From: Peteryoungia ipomoeae
Lineage (GTDB): Bacteria > Pseudomonadota > Alphaproteobacteria > Rhizobiales > Rhizobiaceae
Reading direction: 5' to 3'
Length of the DNA: 64,000 nt
Assembly: GCF_004912165.1 (NCBI RefSeq)
Contig: NZ_STGV01000002.1
Span: 496,001-560,000 of the forward strand
Part shown: positions 39,116 to 47,346 of the stretch, one piece after another
Position numbering within the stretch: the first letter of the stretch is position 1
How the letters are laid out: the number at the start of each line of letters is the position of its first letter
Notes under the pieces: generated by a model
The model's database searches: none
What the model saw: only the letters and a program-made list of their open reading frames with translations
What the model was told of the DNA's origin: nothing
Position numbers and translations under genes: made by a program

Positions 39116-40116
39116 TTCCGTCCGGGCAGGACCCTGTTGGGCGGCCGGTGGCCGTCGAAATAAGTCCTGATATTGATGATCACCTTGTCGCCCATGTCGA
39201 TTCGCCCCTCAATCGTGGCTGATCCGGTATGGGGCAGGAGCACCACCTTGCCATCATTGGCAAGCTTGACGAGCTTCGGGTTTACCGCCGGCTCCTTCTC
39301 GAACACATCAAGCCCGGCACCGGCGATCTTGTTGGCACGCAGGCACTCGACCAGCGCATCTTCATCGATGATGTCGCCTCTCGCTGTGTTGACGATGTAG
39401 CTTGTTGGCTGCAACAGGGCGAGCCGGCGCGCGGAGAGCAGGTGGAAGGTTGCTGGGGTCGAAGGGCAATTGACCGAGACGATATCCACCCGCGCCAGCA
39501 TCTGGTCGAGGCTGTCCCAGTAGGTCGCCTCAAGCTCTGCCTCCGTATCCGGATGAACACGCTTGCGATTGTGATAATGGATCGAAAGCCCAAAAGCCTT
39601 GGCACGGCGCGCCACCGCCGTACCGATCCGGCCCATGCCGATAATGCCGATACGCTTCCCCCAGATCCGCCGCCCAAGCATCCAGGTTGGCGACCAGCCT
39701 TCCCACTCGCCGGGTCGATCCATCAGGACACGCGCACCCTCAACCAATCGCCGAGGCACAGCCAGGATCAAAGCCATGGTCATGTCCGCCGTGTCTTCCG
39801 TCAGCGCGTTGGGGGTATTGGTTACGGTGATCCCCTTCCTGGCTGCCGCATCGATATCGATATGGTCCGTCCCGTTCGAGAAGCTCGCGATCAATTTCAG
39901 TTGCGGCCCTGCTTCAGCAATGAGGTCAGCATCGATGCGGTCGGTCACCGTGGGCACGAGCACGTCGCAGGTTCTCACTGCTGCCAGGAGCTCTTCCCGG
40001 CTCCTTGGCCGATCATCGATATTGAGTTCGGCCTCGAACAATTCGCGCATGCGCGTTTCCACGGCATCGGGCAGTTTCCGCGTGATATAAACCGTGGGTC
40101 GTTTGCGTTGCGTCAT
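39112..40116 (-). CDS. D-2-hydroxyacid dehydrogenase, glyoxylate reductase-like
   Basis: 334-residue NAD(P)-dependent dehydrogenase. The Rossmann motif is IGIIGMGRIGTAVARRA. The catalytic Arg is in VNTARGDIIDEDALVE, a Glu in DVFEKEPAVNPKLV and the His in VVLLPHTGSATIEGR. The sequence best fits the GyaR-type glyoxylate/hydroxypyruvate reductase group and differs from the GhrA-type paralogue at 9644-10612. Start 40116 (MTQRKRPTVYITRKLP) is chosen from family alignment memory; the ribosome site is weak. Confidence 0.85.
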   Translation of the reverse strand: MTQRKRPTVYITRKLPDAVETRMRELFEAELNIDDRPRSREELLAAVRTCDVLVPTVTDRIDADLIAEAGPQLKLIASFSNGTDHIDIDAAARKGITVTNTPNALTEDTADMTMALILAVPRRLVEGARVLMDRPGEWEGWSPTWMLGRRIWGKRIGIIGMGRIGTAVARRAKAFGLSIHYHNRKRVHPDTEAELEATYWDSLDQMLARVDIVSVNCPSTPATFHLLSARRLALLQPTSYIVNTARGDIIDEDALVECLRANKIAGAGLDVFEKEPAVNPKLVKLANDGKVVLLPHTGSATIEGRIDMGDKVIINIRTYFDGHRPPNRVLPGRN

Positions 40117-40308
40117 CGATGGTTCGGTGCCTCGTAAAGAACTCGTTAACCAAGACGGAGGATACTGGATCCTCACAGGGCAATTTCTATCAAACCCGTC
40201 GGCGAAGACAACAAAACTCGTCAGTTCGTTTCAATGAAGTGCCCGACTGCCATGTGCTCCCGAGCCCACGGGACATCACCTTATCAACACGGCTGTTTTG
40301 GATCGATC

Positions 40309-40851
40309 ATGTTTGAGACCTTGCGCCGCATCGGCCTCTCCCTGTCTGTATTGCTGGTTTCCGTATTCGCCCAACCGCAGAGTACGGTCGCACAATCTGC
40401 AAGCAAGGGGCCAAGCGGGTTGCCACTCCCGCGGTTCGTCAGTCTGAAAGCAGAACGTGTCAATCTGCGGATCGGCCCGAGCACCGACTATGCGGTTTCC
40501 TGGCGCTACATGAAGTCGGGGCTGCCGGTCGAGATCATTCGCGAATATGAGAACTGGCGGCAGATCCGCGATGCGGACGGTACAGAAGGATGGGTGAACC
40601 AGACGCTGCTGACCGGTGAGCGCACGGCGGTTGCCGCGCCCTGGATGCGCGGAAACGGCGATAACATCTATGTCATGCTGCGGCGCGATTCGACGTCATC
40701 AGCAGCGATCGTCGCCAAACTGGAACCCGGCGTCATTCTGCAGTTGAAGCAGTGCACCGGGAACTGGTGCCTTACAGAAATCCAGGGCGTCAGCGGCTGG
40801 GTTTCACAGAATGAAATCTGGGGTGCCTATCCTGGTGAAGCCTTCAAGTAA
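40309..40851 (+). CDS. Secreted SH3-domain protein
   Basis: 180 residues with a signal peptide (IGLSLSVLLVSVFAQPQSTVAQ) and two bacterial SH3-like repeats: SLKAERVNLRIGPSTDYAVS...GWVNQTLLTG, and a second ending in QGVSGWVSQNEIWGAYPG. Such proteins usually bind peptidoglycan in the periplasm. The ATG at 40309 gives a normal signal peptide; an upstream ATG at 40234 adds a cysteine-rich stretch that looks non-coding. It converges with the kinase gene, overlapping by 8 nt at the stops. Confidence 0.85.
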   Translation: MFETLRRIGLSLSVLLVSVFAQPQSTVAQSASKGPSGLPLPRFVSLKAERVNLRIGPSTDYAVSWRYMKSGLPVEIIREYENWRQIRDADGTEGWVNQTLLTGERTAVAAPWMRGNGDNIYVMLRRDSTSSAAIVAKLEPGVILQLKQCTGNWCLTEIQGVSGWVSQNEIWGAYPGEAFK

Positions 40852-41836
40852 GACCGAGCGCGGCGGCACCTTTTGCCAGTGAGGTCATCGGACGCGGCCC
40901 AATCTGCTGGATAACGACGCCAGCAGCATAGCAGCCGAGACGACCGCAATTTTCCAGCGAGCGTCCTGATGTGTAGCCGTAGAGAAAACCGGAGGCAAAA
41001 AGATCTCCGGCCCCGGTGGTATCGAGCAGGTTTGTGACGTTCGACGCGGGAACGCGGATGCGTTCGGCGTCCTTCACCACGATGGCCCCCTGCTCGCCCA
41101 GGGTTACCGCTGCAAGCTTGCAATCACGGGAGAGATTGTTGAGGGCCTGTTCAAAGTCCTCAGTCTCATAAAGCGCCAGCGCTTCCTGCTCATTGGCAAA
41201 AACAATGTCGACGGTTCCAGAGCGCATGAGCTCAAGGAACTCTGCACGGTAGCGCTGGACGCAGAAACTGTCGGAAAGCGTCATGGAAACTTCCCGGCCG
41301 TGCTTGTGCGCAATCGCAGCGCAATCGAGGATTGCCTGTTTGGCACGCGGTGGATCCCACAGGTAACCTTCGAAATAGGTGACCTTTGACTGGGCCACAA
41401 CATCCGCTTCGACATCCTCGGGTCCGAACTCAACGCATGCGCCGAGATAGGTGTTCATCGAACGCTCGCTGTCTTCGGTGACGAAAATCATGCTGCGCGC
41501 CGTAGGAGGGCGCTTGTCGCCAGGCCTTGTCTGGAAATGCACTCCCTGGGCTCTGATATCGTGAATAAAGATCTCGCCCAACTGGTCATCGGCGACTTTG
41601 CCGAAATAGGCAGCACGACCTCCGAAATTTGCGACGCCTGCTGCGGTATTGCCGGCACTTCCACCCGAGGCTTCGACTGCCGGCCCCATCAGCGCATAAA
41701 GATGTTCGGCGCGGTCTGCATCAATCAGATTCATCGCGCCCTTGGTGATGGCGTTTTCCGACAGAAAGCGATCATCGCAACGCGAAATGATGTCAACGAT
41801 CGCGTTGCCAACTGTCAGCACGTCGAACTGGCTCAT
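40844..41836 (-). CDS. PfkB-family carbohydrate/nucleoside kinase
   Basis: 330 residues. The N-terminal motif is VLTVGNAIVDIISRCDDRFL, with GGSAGNTAAGVANFGGRAAYFGKVADD, and the ATP/catalytic motif is LLDTTGAGDLFASGFLYG (catalytic Asp in GAGD). It resembles adenosine/ribokinase-like proteins common in rhizobia; the substrate is not certain. Start 41836 has GGAG 12 nt upstream. ATG 41854 (adding six residues) has GAGG 4 nt upstream and is an alternative. Confidence 0.86.
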   Translation of the reverse strand: MSQFDVLTVGNAIVDIISRCDDRFLSENAITKGAMNLIDADRAEHLYALMGPAVEASGGSAGNTAAGVANFGGRAAYFGKVADDQLGEIFIHDIRAQGVHFQTRPGDKRPPTARSMIFVTEDSERSMNTYLGACVEFGPEDVEADVVAQSKVTYFEGYLWDPPRAKQAILDCAAIAHKHGREVSMTLSDSFCVQRYRAEFLELMRSGTVDIVFANEQEALALYETEDFEQALNNLSRDCKLAAVTLGEQGAIVVKDAERIRVPASNVTNLLDTTGAGDLFASGFLYGYTSGRSLENCGRLGCYAAGVVIQQIGPRPMTSLAKGAAALGLT

Positions 41837-41954
41837 GAGGTGTACAGTCTCCATTGGTCCTCAGCCGTCTAAGGGGTTTTGCCTGGTATGGGAAGAAAAA
41901 CCTTGGAGGTTCGACGGCAGTCATCCCACTGTCACTGCGGCGAGGCAAAAGGGA

Positions 41955-42062
41955 GTTGCCTGATATTGCCAGGCATCGGCCATGATGGCCGCGCTGTCTG
42001 GGCTGGACGACCACGGATGTACTGGCGTCCGGCCCACAGCCCTTATGCTCAATAACTTTGTG
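41955..42062 (+). ncRNA. Candidate structured RNA element with conserved 18-nt loop (copy 2)
   Basis: In the roughly 300-nt gap before the AEC transporter lie consecutive hairpins: 41957-41975 (TGCCTG / CAGGCA), 41978-41990 (GGCCA / TGGCC) and 42000-42035. The last has a 9-bp stem (GGGCTGGAC / GTCCGGCCC, one G-U) whose loop is exactly GACCACGGATGTACTGGC (42009-42026), identical to the minus-strand loop at 28929-28946. A further imperfect stem (ATGCT / AGCAT) follows. It could be a separate RNA or the transporter's 5' leader. No terminator is evident before the transporter start. Confidence 0.55.
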
Positions 42063-42150
42063 TTGCTGCGGAGCATGTGTCGCTTGGATCACGGGTGACG
42101 CAGGCCTAAGAAGAGGAACCGACCCTCTCAAGAAGTTGCAATCCTCCCCC

Positions 42151-43095
42151 ATGTCCTCAGTTGCTCAAGATGTCCTTCCCATATTTATCCTTATTTTCTT
42201 CGGCTGGTCCCTCGTCCGCTTTGGCGTTCTGAAAGAAGGAATTGGCGAAGGGCTCGGCGATTTCGTCTTCCGCGTCGCCGTGCCAATGCTGATGTTTCGC
42301 ACGATCGCCCAGGCAGATTTCCATGGAACCTCCCCGTTTGCGCTCTGGATCGCCTATTTTGCCGGCGTGACTGTCGCCTGGACACTTGGTCACCTGCTGG
42401 CGACACGCGTCTTTGGCCAGGAAAAACGCATAGGCGTCCTCGCGGGTGTTTCAGCGGGCTTTGCCAACAATGTCTTTATCGGCCTGCCTCTCGTGGAGCG
42501 TACCGTTGGGCCTGATGGCATCGTTGCGATGTCGATCCTGCTTGCGGTGCATCTGCCGCTGATGATGATCGCCGGTACATTGCTGATGGAGCGCGCCGAG
42601 CAGAAGGTCAGCGGACGTCCATCACAGGGATTGGCGACTGTCAGCAAGCAGGTTGGCATCAATCTTCTGCGCAATCCTTTGATCATCGGCCTTTTCGCCG
42701 GTCTCCTCCTGCAATTGACCGGACTGCAGCTGCCACGCGTGCTGGACAACGTCGTCGGCCAAATTGCCGGGATGGCCGCACCTGCTGCGCTGATCTCTCT
42801 CGGGATGACGCTGAACCGTTATGGAATGGTTGGCAATATCCGTATTGCCGCAATCATTTCGGCCATCAAGCTTGTCCTGATGCCGGCCGTTGTCTGGGGC
42901 GTCTCTACCCTGCTCGGGCTTTCTCCGCAGTGGACGGCGGCTCTGGTGCTGACCTCGTCCGTGCCGACGGGCATCAATGCGTGGTTGATCGCAAACCGGT
43001 TCGGCATCGGACAAAGCCTTTCGGCAGGTGTCATAACGCAATCGACAGCCGTGGGTGTCGTGAGCGTTTCGCTCTGGGCCTATCTGCTTCTGTAA
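42151..43095 (+). CDS. AEC-family membrane transporter
   Basis: 314-residue auxin efflux carrier-type permease with about ten membrane helices, for example VLPIFILIFFGWSLVRFGVL at the N-terminus and GVITQSTAVGVVSVSLWAYLLL at the end. GFANNVFIGLPLVERTVG and SSVPTGINAWLIANRF are the conserved broken-helix regions. Bacterial members often move malonate, malate or similar acids; the substrate here is unknown. No Shine-Dalgarno sequence precedes the ATG (it is preceded by TCCTCCCCC). Confidence 0.85.
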   Translation: MSSVAQDVLPIFILIFFGWSLVRFGVLKEGIGEGLGDFVFRVAVPMLMFRTIAQADFHGTSPFALWIAYFAGVTVAWTLGHLLATRVFGQEKRIGVLAGVSAGFANNVFIGLPLVERTVGPDGIVAMSILLAVHLPLMMIAGTLLMERAEQKVSGRPSQGLATVSKQVGINLLRNPLIIGLFAGLLLQLTGLQLPRVLDNVVGQIAGMAAPAALISLGMTLNRYGMVGNIRIAAIISAIKLVLMPAVVWGVSTLLGLSPQWTAALVLTSSVPTGINAWLIANRFGIGQSLSAGVITQSTAVGVVSVSLWAYLLL

Positions 43096-43105
43096 CAGCA
43101 AACGA

Positions 43106-43133
43106 AAACGCCCGACCACAAGGCCGGGCGTTT
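43106..43133. terminator. Bidirectional terminator between the AEC and cytochrome c genes
   Basis: A 9-bp stem (AAACGCCCG / CGGGCGTTT) with a 10-nt loop, between convergent genes. On the minus strand it is followed by TTTTCGTTT, a fair U-tract. Confidence 0.78.
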
Positions 43134-43159
43134 GCAGAACATGCATTATTTGCGACTGA

Positions 43160-43918
43160 TCAGTTTGCCGGTGCTGCGGCCGGCGCCTCAGGAGCAGGTG
43201 CCTCAGGAGCGGCAGCTGGTGCCTCCGTGGCAGGCGTTTCAGTCGCAGGCGCCTCGGTCGGCGCAGGCTGGTCTGCGGCCGGTGCTGGCTCAACAGGCGT
43301 TGCTTCAGCCGGTGCGGCCTGCTCTGCAGCAGGCTGGGCAGGTTCAGCTTCGGCAGGAGCTGAGGCTGCTTCCGGCGTTGGCAGAGCAACCGGCGCATCC
43401 GCCATGGTGTGCAGATACATGATCAGGTTGGCGCGCTCGTCGTCCTTCTTGAGACCGGCAAAGCCCATGGCGGTGCCCGGAATGTGCTTCTTCGGTGCCA
43501 GCAAGAATTCGTTGAGATGATCCCAGGTCCAGAGGACGCTGCCGCCCTGTGAAAACTCCGTCATCGCGGCAGAGTAGCTGAAGCCTTCATGCGATGCGAT
43601 CGGTCGGTCGACAAGGCCATAGAGGTTCGGGCCAACCTTGTTGGCGCCGCCCTTGTCGACGGTGTGACAGCTTGCGCATTTCTTGAAGGCGGCTTCGCCA
43701 GCCGTTGCATCCGCACTGGCCAACAGCACGGCGATCGGCGTTGCGGCAGCTGCCTCCGGGGCGGCCCCAGCATCGGCGGTTTCTTCCGCCACAATCGCAA
43801 AGCCTTCCTGCTCGGGGGCTTCCGCATGGAAAATGCCTTCCGATGCGATCGACACGGACATGAGGACGAAAACGGTACCCAGAAGTGCACCCACGCCCAT
43901 GTTGGTATAAGAATTCAT
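43160..43918 (-). CDS. Membrane-anchored c-type cytochrome with Ala/Pro-rich tail
   Basis: 252 residues. An N-terminal uncleaved membrane anchor ([18 protein letters not shown]) is followed by a class I cytochrome c domain with the haem motif [19 protein letters not shown] and the axial Met region [22 protein letters not shown]. The last roughly 75 residues are a low-complexity Ala/Pro/Glu repeat. It resembles CycM-type cytochromes, which pass electrons to the aa3 oxidase in the periplasm. The start at 43918 has GGGGAGC 7 nt upstream. Confidence 0.9.
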   Translation of the reverse strand: MNSYTNMGVGALLGTVFVLMSVSIASEGIFHAEAPEQEGFAIVAEETADAGAAPEAAAATPIAVLLASADATAGEAAFKKCASCHTVDKGGANKVGPNLYGLVDRPIASHEGFSYSAAMTEFSQGGSVLWTWDHLNEFLLAPKKHIPGTAMGFAGLKKDDERANLIMYLHTMADAPVALPTPEAASAPAEAEPAQPAAEQAAPAEATPVEPAPAADQPAPTEAPATETPATEAPAAAPEAPAPEAPAAAPAN

Positions 43919-43989
43919 CTGCAAAGCTCCCCATGCAGTCGGCTGATCAGCAACCGGACGATCTTGAAATCGCGCGGAACCTATGTCTT

Positions 43990-44018
43990 TTGCATAACAC
44001 TTGCAACACGATTATGGT
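43990..44018 (+). promoter_or_regulatory. Candidate promoter for kdsB
   Basis: TTGCAT (43990-43995), a 17-nt spacer and TATGGT (44013-44018), about 56 nt before the kdsB start. It lies in the 155-nt gap between kdsB and the divergent cytochrome gene. Confidence 0.4.
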
Positions 44019-44073
44019 CCGTCAACTGGGACTTTTTGACACTTCCTGACGGTGAAATGAAGGGGTTAGGCAG

Positions 44074-44829
44074 ATGAGTATAGCGTATGGCGCCAAAACC
44101 CTTGTGCTGATCCCGGCCCGGATGGCATCGACGCGATTGCCGGGCAAGCCGCTGGCGGATATCGCTGGCCTTCCCATGATCGTCCAGGTCGCCAAGCGCG
44201 CAGCAGAGGCTGATGTTGGAAGGGTGGTCGTCGCTGTTGATGATCAACAGGTCTTCGATACGGTGCAATCCGCGGGCTTCGAGGTCGTCATGACGGGCCA
44301 ACAGCATCAATCCGGATCCGACCGCATCTTCGAAGCCTTGAACAAGGTGGATCCGAAGGGAGAGATCGAGATCGTCATCAATGTCCAGGGCGACCTTCCG
44401 ACCATCGACCCGCAGACAATTTGCGCAGCATTGGCGCCGCTTGCCGATCCCGATGTCGATATCGCCACCCTGACGGTCGAAATCGAAGACGAGCAGGAAA
44501 AGACCAATCCCAATGTGGTCAAGGTGGTCGGCGCGCCGCTCGCCGATGACCGGCTGCGTGCGCTCTATTTCACGCGCGCAACGGCGCCGCACGGTGCCGG
44601 CCCGCTCTATCACCACATCGGCCTGTACGCCTATCGCCGTGCGGCGCTGGAGCGCTTCGTTTCATTGCCGCCCTCGACGCTGGAAAAGCGCGAATCGCTG
44701 GAGCAGTTGCGCGCACTGGAAGCGGGCATGCGGATCGATGTTCAGGTGGTGAGAACGGTGCCGCTTGGCGTCGATACACCGGCCGATCTGGAAAAGGCGC
44801 GCAGCCTGCTTTCCACCTCCTCCAACTAA
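44074..44829 (+). CDS. kdsB: 3-deoxy-manno-octulosonate cytidylyltransferase
   Basis: Makes CMP-KDO for the lipopolysaccharide core. 251 residues. The nucleotide-binding motif is [21 protein letters not shown], with [23 protein letters not shown] (metal-binding Asp) and [25 protein letters not shown]. It is divergent from the cytochrome c gene. pheA follows after 10 nt. Confidence 0.96.
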   Translation: MSIAYGAKTLVLIPARMASTRLPGKPLADIAGLPMIVQVAKRAAEADVGRVVVAVDDQQVFDTVQSAGFEVVMTGQQHQSGSDRIFEALNKVDPKGEIEIVINVQGDLPTIDPQTICAALAPLADPDVDIATLTVEIEDEQEKTNPNVVKVVGAPLADDRLRALYFTRATAPHGAGPLYHHIGLYAYRRAALERFVSLPPSTLEKRESLEQLRALEAGMRIDVQVVRTVPLGVDTPADLEKARSLLSTSSN

Positions 44830-44839
44830 GGAACAGACC

Positions 44840-45691
44840 TTGGCACCGACGAACAAGATTTCCTTCCAGGGCGACTTTGGCGCCAATTCGGATATGGCCT
44901 GCCGCGACATGTTTCCGGCCATGGAGCCGCTGCCCTGCCCCACCTTCGAAGACGCCTTTGTGGCGCTGGAGAATGGCGACGCGGACCTCGCGATGATCCC
45001 GATCGAAAACACGCTCGCGGGCCGGGTTGCCGACATTCACTACCTGCTCCCCTTGTCGCGCCTGCATATTGTTGGCGAATATTTCATGCCGATTCGCTTT
45101 CAGCTGATGGTGCTTCCCGGCGTCAAGCTGGATGAGATCAGGACCGTGCACAGCCATATTCACGCGCTCGGCCAATGCCGAAAAATCATCCGTAGCCATG
45201 GTTGGAAGGCGGTCGTCGCGGGCGACACGGCGGGTGCCGCAAAACTCGTTTCCGAGCAGAGCGATCGCTCGATGGCGGCCCTTGCGCCGCGCCTCGCCAG
45301 TTCGCTCTATGGTCTGGAAATCCTGGCGGAAAATGTCGAGGACGCTGAAAACAATGTGACTCGCTTCGTCGTCCTGTCGCGCGACGAGGCTGAACCCAAG
45401 CGGACAAACGCAGACGAGCGTTTCATCACCACCTTTGTCTTCAATGTTCGGAACATTCCGGCCGCGCTTTACAAGGCCATGGGCGGCTTTGCGACCAACG
45501 GCGTCAACATGACAAAGCTCGAGAGCTATCAGATCGGCGGCAAGTTCATTGCGACGCAGTTCTACGCGGATATCGAGGGCCATCCGGACGATGCGCCGGT
45601 CAAGCGGGCGCTTGAAGAACTGCGCTTCTTCTCAGAGAAGGTCCGCATTCTTGGCGTCTACAAGGCGCATCAGATGCGCGGCAAGCTCTGA
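44840..45691 (+). CDS. pheA: Prephenate dehydratase
   Basis: Converts prephenate to phenylpyruvate in phenylalanine synthesis. 283 residues. The dehydratase domain shows ISFQGDFGANSDMA, AMIPIENTLAGRVADIHYLL and GDTAGAAKLVSEQSDRSMAALA. A C-terminal ACT domain (TTFVFNVRNIPAALYKAMGGF, NMTKLESYQIGG) provides Phe feedback; the usual ESRP motif reads ESYQ. No chorismate mutase domain is fused. It uses a TTG start at 44840 with AAGGAA upstream; an in-frame ATG at 44765 overlaps kdsB. Confidence 0.93.
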   Translation: MAPTNKISFQGDFGANSDMACRDMFPAMEPLPCPTFEDAFVALENGDADLAMIPIENTLAGRVADIHYLLPLSRLHIVGEYFMPIRFQLMVLPGVKLDEIRTVHSHIHALGQCRKIIRSHGWKAVVAGDTAGAAKLVSEQSDRSMAALAPRLASSLYGLEILAENVEDAENNVTRFVVLSRDEAEPKRTNADERFITTFVFNVRNIPAALYKAMGGFATNGVNMTKLESYQIGGKFIATQFYADIEGHPDDAPVKRALEELRFFSEKVRILGVYKAHQMRGKL

Positions 45692-45712
45692 GAAGAATGC
45701 GCGACCGGCGGC

Positions 45713-46672
45713 TCAATGCTGCCAGTCGAACCAATCCTCGATGAGACGGCGTGCGATTGTCCCTTCGATGGGCAGCGTGCGCCCATCAACTGGGCCGGTC
45801 GTCAACATGCGACCGATCTCATCACGGTTAAACCAGCGGCAGTCGGCCAGCTCGGTCTGATCGAATTCAATATCAAAGCTGGTGGCTTCGGCATAACAGC
45901 CGATCATCAGCTGATGCGGCATCGGCCAGGGCTGCGAGGCATGATAGCGGACGCGGCCAATGGCGATCCCGGATTCCTCCAGCGTTTCGCGGCGGACGGC
46001 GTTCTCGATCGTCTCACCAGGTTCGACGAAGCCTGCAAGCGATGAATACATGCCATCGGGAAAGCGTGGGCTCCTGCCAAGCAGGCAAAGGTCGCGCACC
46101 TCATCGACAACCAACATGATGGCAACAGGGTCGGTCCGCGGGAAAATCTCGTGGCCACAGGCGCAGCAAATCCGCTTATAGCCGCCGATCCGCCCTTCCA
46201 TCACGCCGCCGCAGCGGCCGCAGAACTTGTTGTCGGCATTCCAGCGCAGCAGGCTCAGGGCCTGCGCCACTTCGCCCAGCACGTCCTCTCCAACCAGCGC
46301 ATCGCGAAACAGGGCGCGCGGATCGGCCGGCTTGAACTCTGCAGCCAGTGCATCCGGCGCCACAGAGACCGGGACAGCCAGGCGCGGCTCACCGTTCGCC
46401 TGATGGCCCAGCAATATCGCGTGGTCGAAGTCTGCACCGAGTTCGGCCAGTTCATAAGGCGCGAACAAGGGATCGAGAACCGATCCGTCATGTTTCAAGA
46501 CAAGCTGTGTGCCTGAAAACGCCAGGCAGTGGGTACCCTCAACCTTCAGCGCCGTCTCGAGCGAGGTTTCGTCGCGGTGTTCGCTGTCGCGGGCAAGCAC
46601 ATTGCGGGAGAAGGCCGTCAGCTCGCTGGGTTCAAGATGCGGCGCGCGGCGGAAGAAGATCGAATTTTTCAT
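45713..46672 (-). CDS. nudC: NAD(+) diphosphatase (Nudix, NudC type)
   Basis: Hydrolyses NADH/NAD+ and can remove NAD caps from RNA. 319 residues. A zinc ribbon (CGRCGG and CCACGHEIFPRTDPVAIMLV) precedes the Nudix box GFVEPGETIENAVRRETLEE, and SQPWPMPHQLMIG is the NudC-specific segment. It overlaps the upstream HIT gene by 4 nt (ATGA), so the two are coupled. Confidence 0.93.
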   Translation of the reverse strand: MKNSIFFRRAPHLEPSELTAFSRNVLARDSEHRDETSLETALKVEGTHCLAFSGTQLVLKHDGSVLDPLFAPYELAELGADFDHAILLGHQANGEPRLAVPVSVAPDALAAEFKPADPRALFRDALVGEDVLGEVAQALSLLRWNADNKFCGRCGGVMEGRIGGYKRICCACGHEIFPRTDPVAIMLVVDEVRDLCLLGRSPRFPDGMYSSLAGFVEPGETIENAVRRETLEESGIAIGRVRYHASQPWPMPHQLMIGCYAEATSFDIEFDQTELADCRWFNRDEIGRMLTTGPVDGRTLPIEGTIARRLIEDWFDWQH

Positions 46673-47076
46673 GTGAAGGCTTCAAGAATCCTGTTTTTCG
46701 TCGCGTCGAAGTCGGCCTTCGCGTAGGGGATGCTCTCCCCATGGCCCCAGATGGGCTTTGGCCAGTTCGGATCGTTTTCGCTACGCGCGACGATATGTAC
46801 ATGAAGCTGCCGGACAATGTTTCCAATGGCAGCAATATTGATTTTGTCGGCACCGGTTGCCTTCTTCAAGGCAGCGCCGACAGTCACCTGCTCAAATGTC
46901 AGGACGGCCTGATCCAATGGCGCGAGCTCAAACAATTCCGAAACATTCGGACGCTGCGGAACCAGGATCAACCACGGCCAGCGACTATCCTTCGCGAGCC
47001 TCAGGTCGCATAGACCGAGCTTCAGGATCGACTCACTGTCACGAGCCAAGCGTTCATCGAGAACGAAAGGGGTCAA
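46669..47076 (-). CDS. HIT-domain protein
   Basis: 135 residues of the histidine-triad family of nucleotide hydrolases/transferases. The catalytic strip reads RQLHVHIVAR, so the first His of the HxHxH triad is Gln, as I recall in many proteobacterial members. It uses a TTG start with GGAG 9 nt upstream. It overlaps nudC, which suggests shared nucleotide housekeeping. Confidence 0.85.
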   Translation of the reverse strand: MTPFVLDERLARDSESILKLGLCDLRLAKDSRWPWLILVPQRPNVSELFELAPLDQAVLTFEQVTVGAALKKATGADKINIAAIGNIVRQLHVHIVARSENDPNWPKPIWGHGESIPYAKADFDATKNRILEAFT

Positions 47077-47167
47077 GGTGCATCACTCCGCTACGATTTT
47101 TTTGAAGCCTAGCAGATTTTTTTGCGCTTGGCTTGCATTCGGCGGTGGAATTGCCGATATGTCTCCT

Positions 47168-47266
47168 CGGGAGGTTGGTGGTGGACGAGCCACTCGCCAA
47201 CCGGGTCAGGTCCGGAAGGAAGCAGCCCTAACGAGCGCGGCACGGGTCATCGTGCCAGCCTCCCAC
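47168..47266 (+). ncRNA. ffs: Signal recognition particle RNA (4.5S, small type)
   Basis: The RNA core of the signal recognition particle that binds Ffh. The diagnostic stretch GGTCAGGTCCGGAAGGAAGC (47205-47224), followed by AGCCC, gives the Ffh-binding asymmetric loop and the GGAA tetraloop. The ends pair as GGGAGG (47169-47174) with CCTCCC (47259-47264). It is followed by dnaX, the usual neighbour in rhizobia. The ends are estimated to within a few bases. Confidence 0.93.
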
Positions 47267-47346
47267 CTCATCTTCATTTCCGGCCCTTGTTTCCAACACG
47301 GTCCGTGCCATGCCCGCAGCCGGGCAACTGGGAAGCTGGCAACGCG

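Noticed and set aside
41982..42098. 38-codon frame beginning with two ATGs over the copy 2 hairpin
   Set aside because: The shared 18-nt sequence is in a different frame relative to any start in copy 1, so conservation is not at the protein level; RNA structure explains it better.
47122..47346. In-frame N-terminal extension of dnaX
   Set aside because: It would translate through the SRP RNA; the family start is at 47347.
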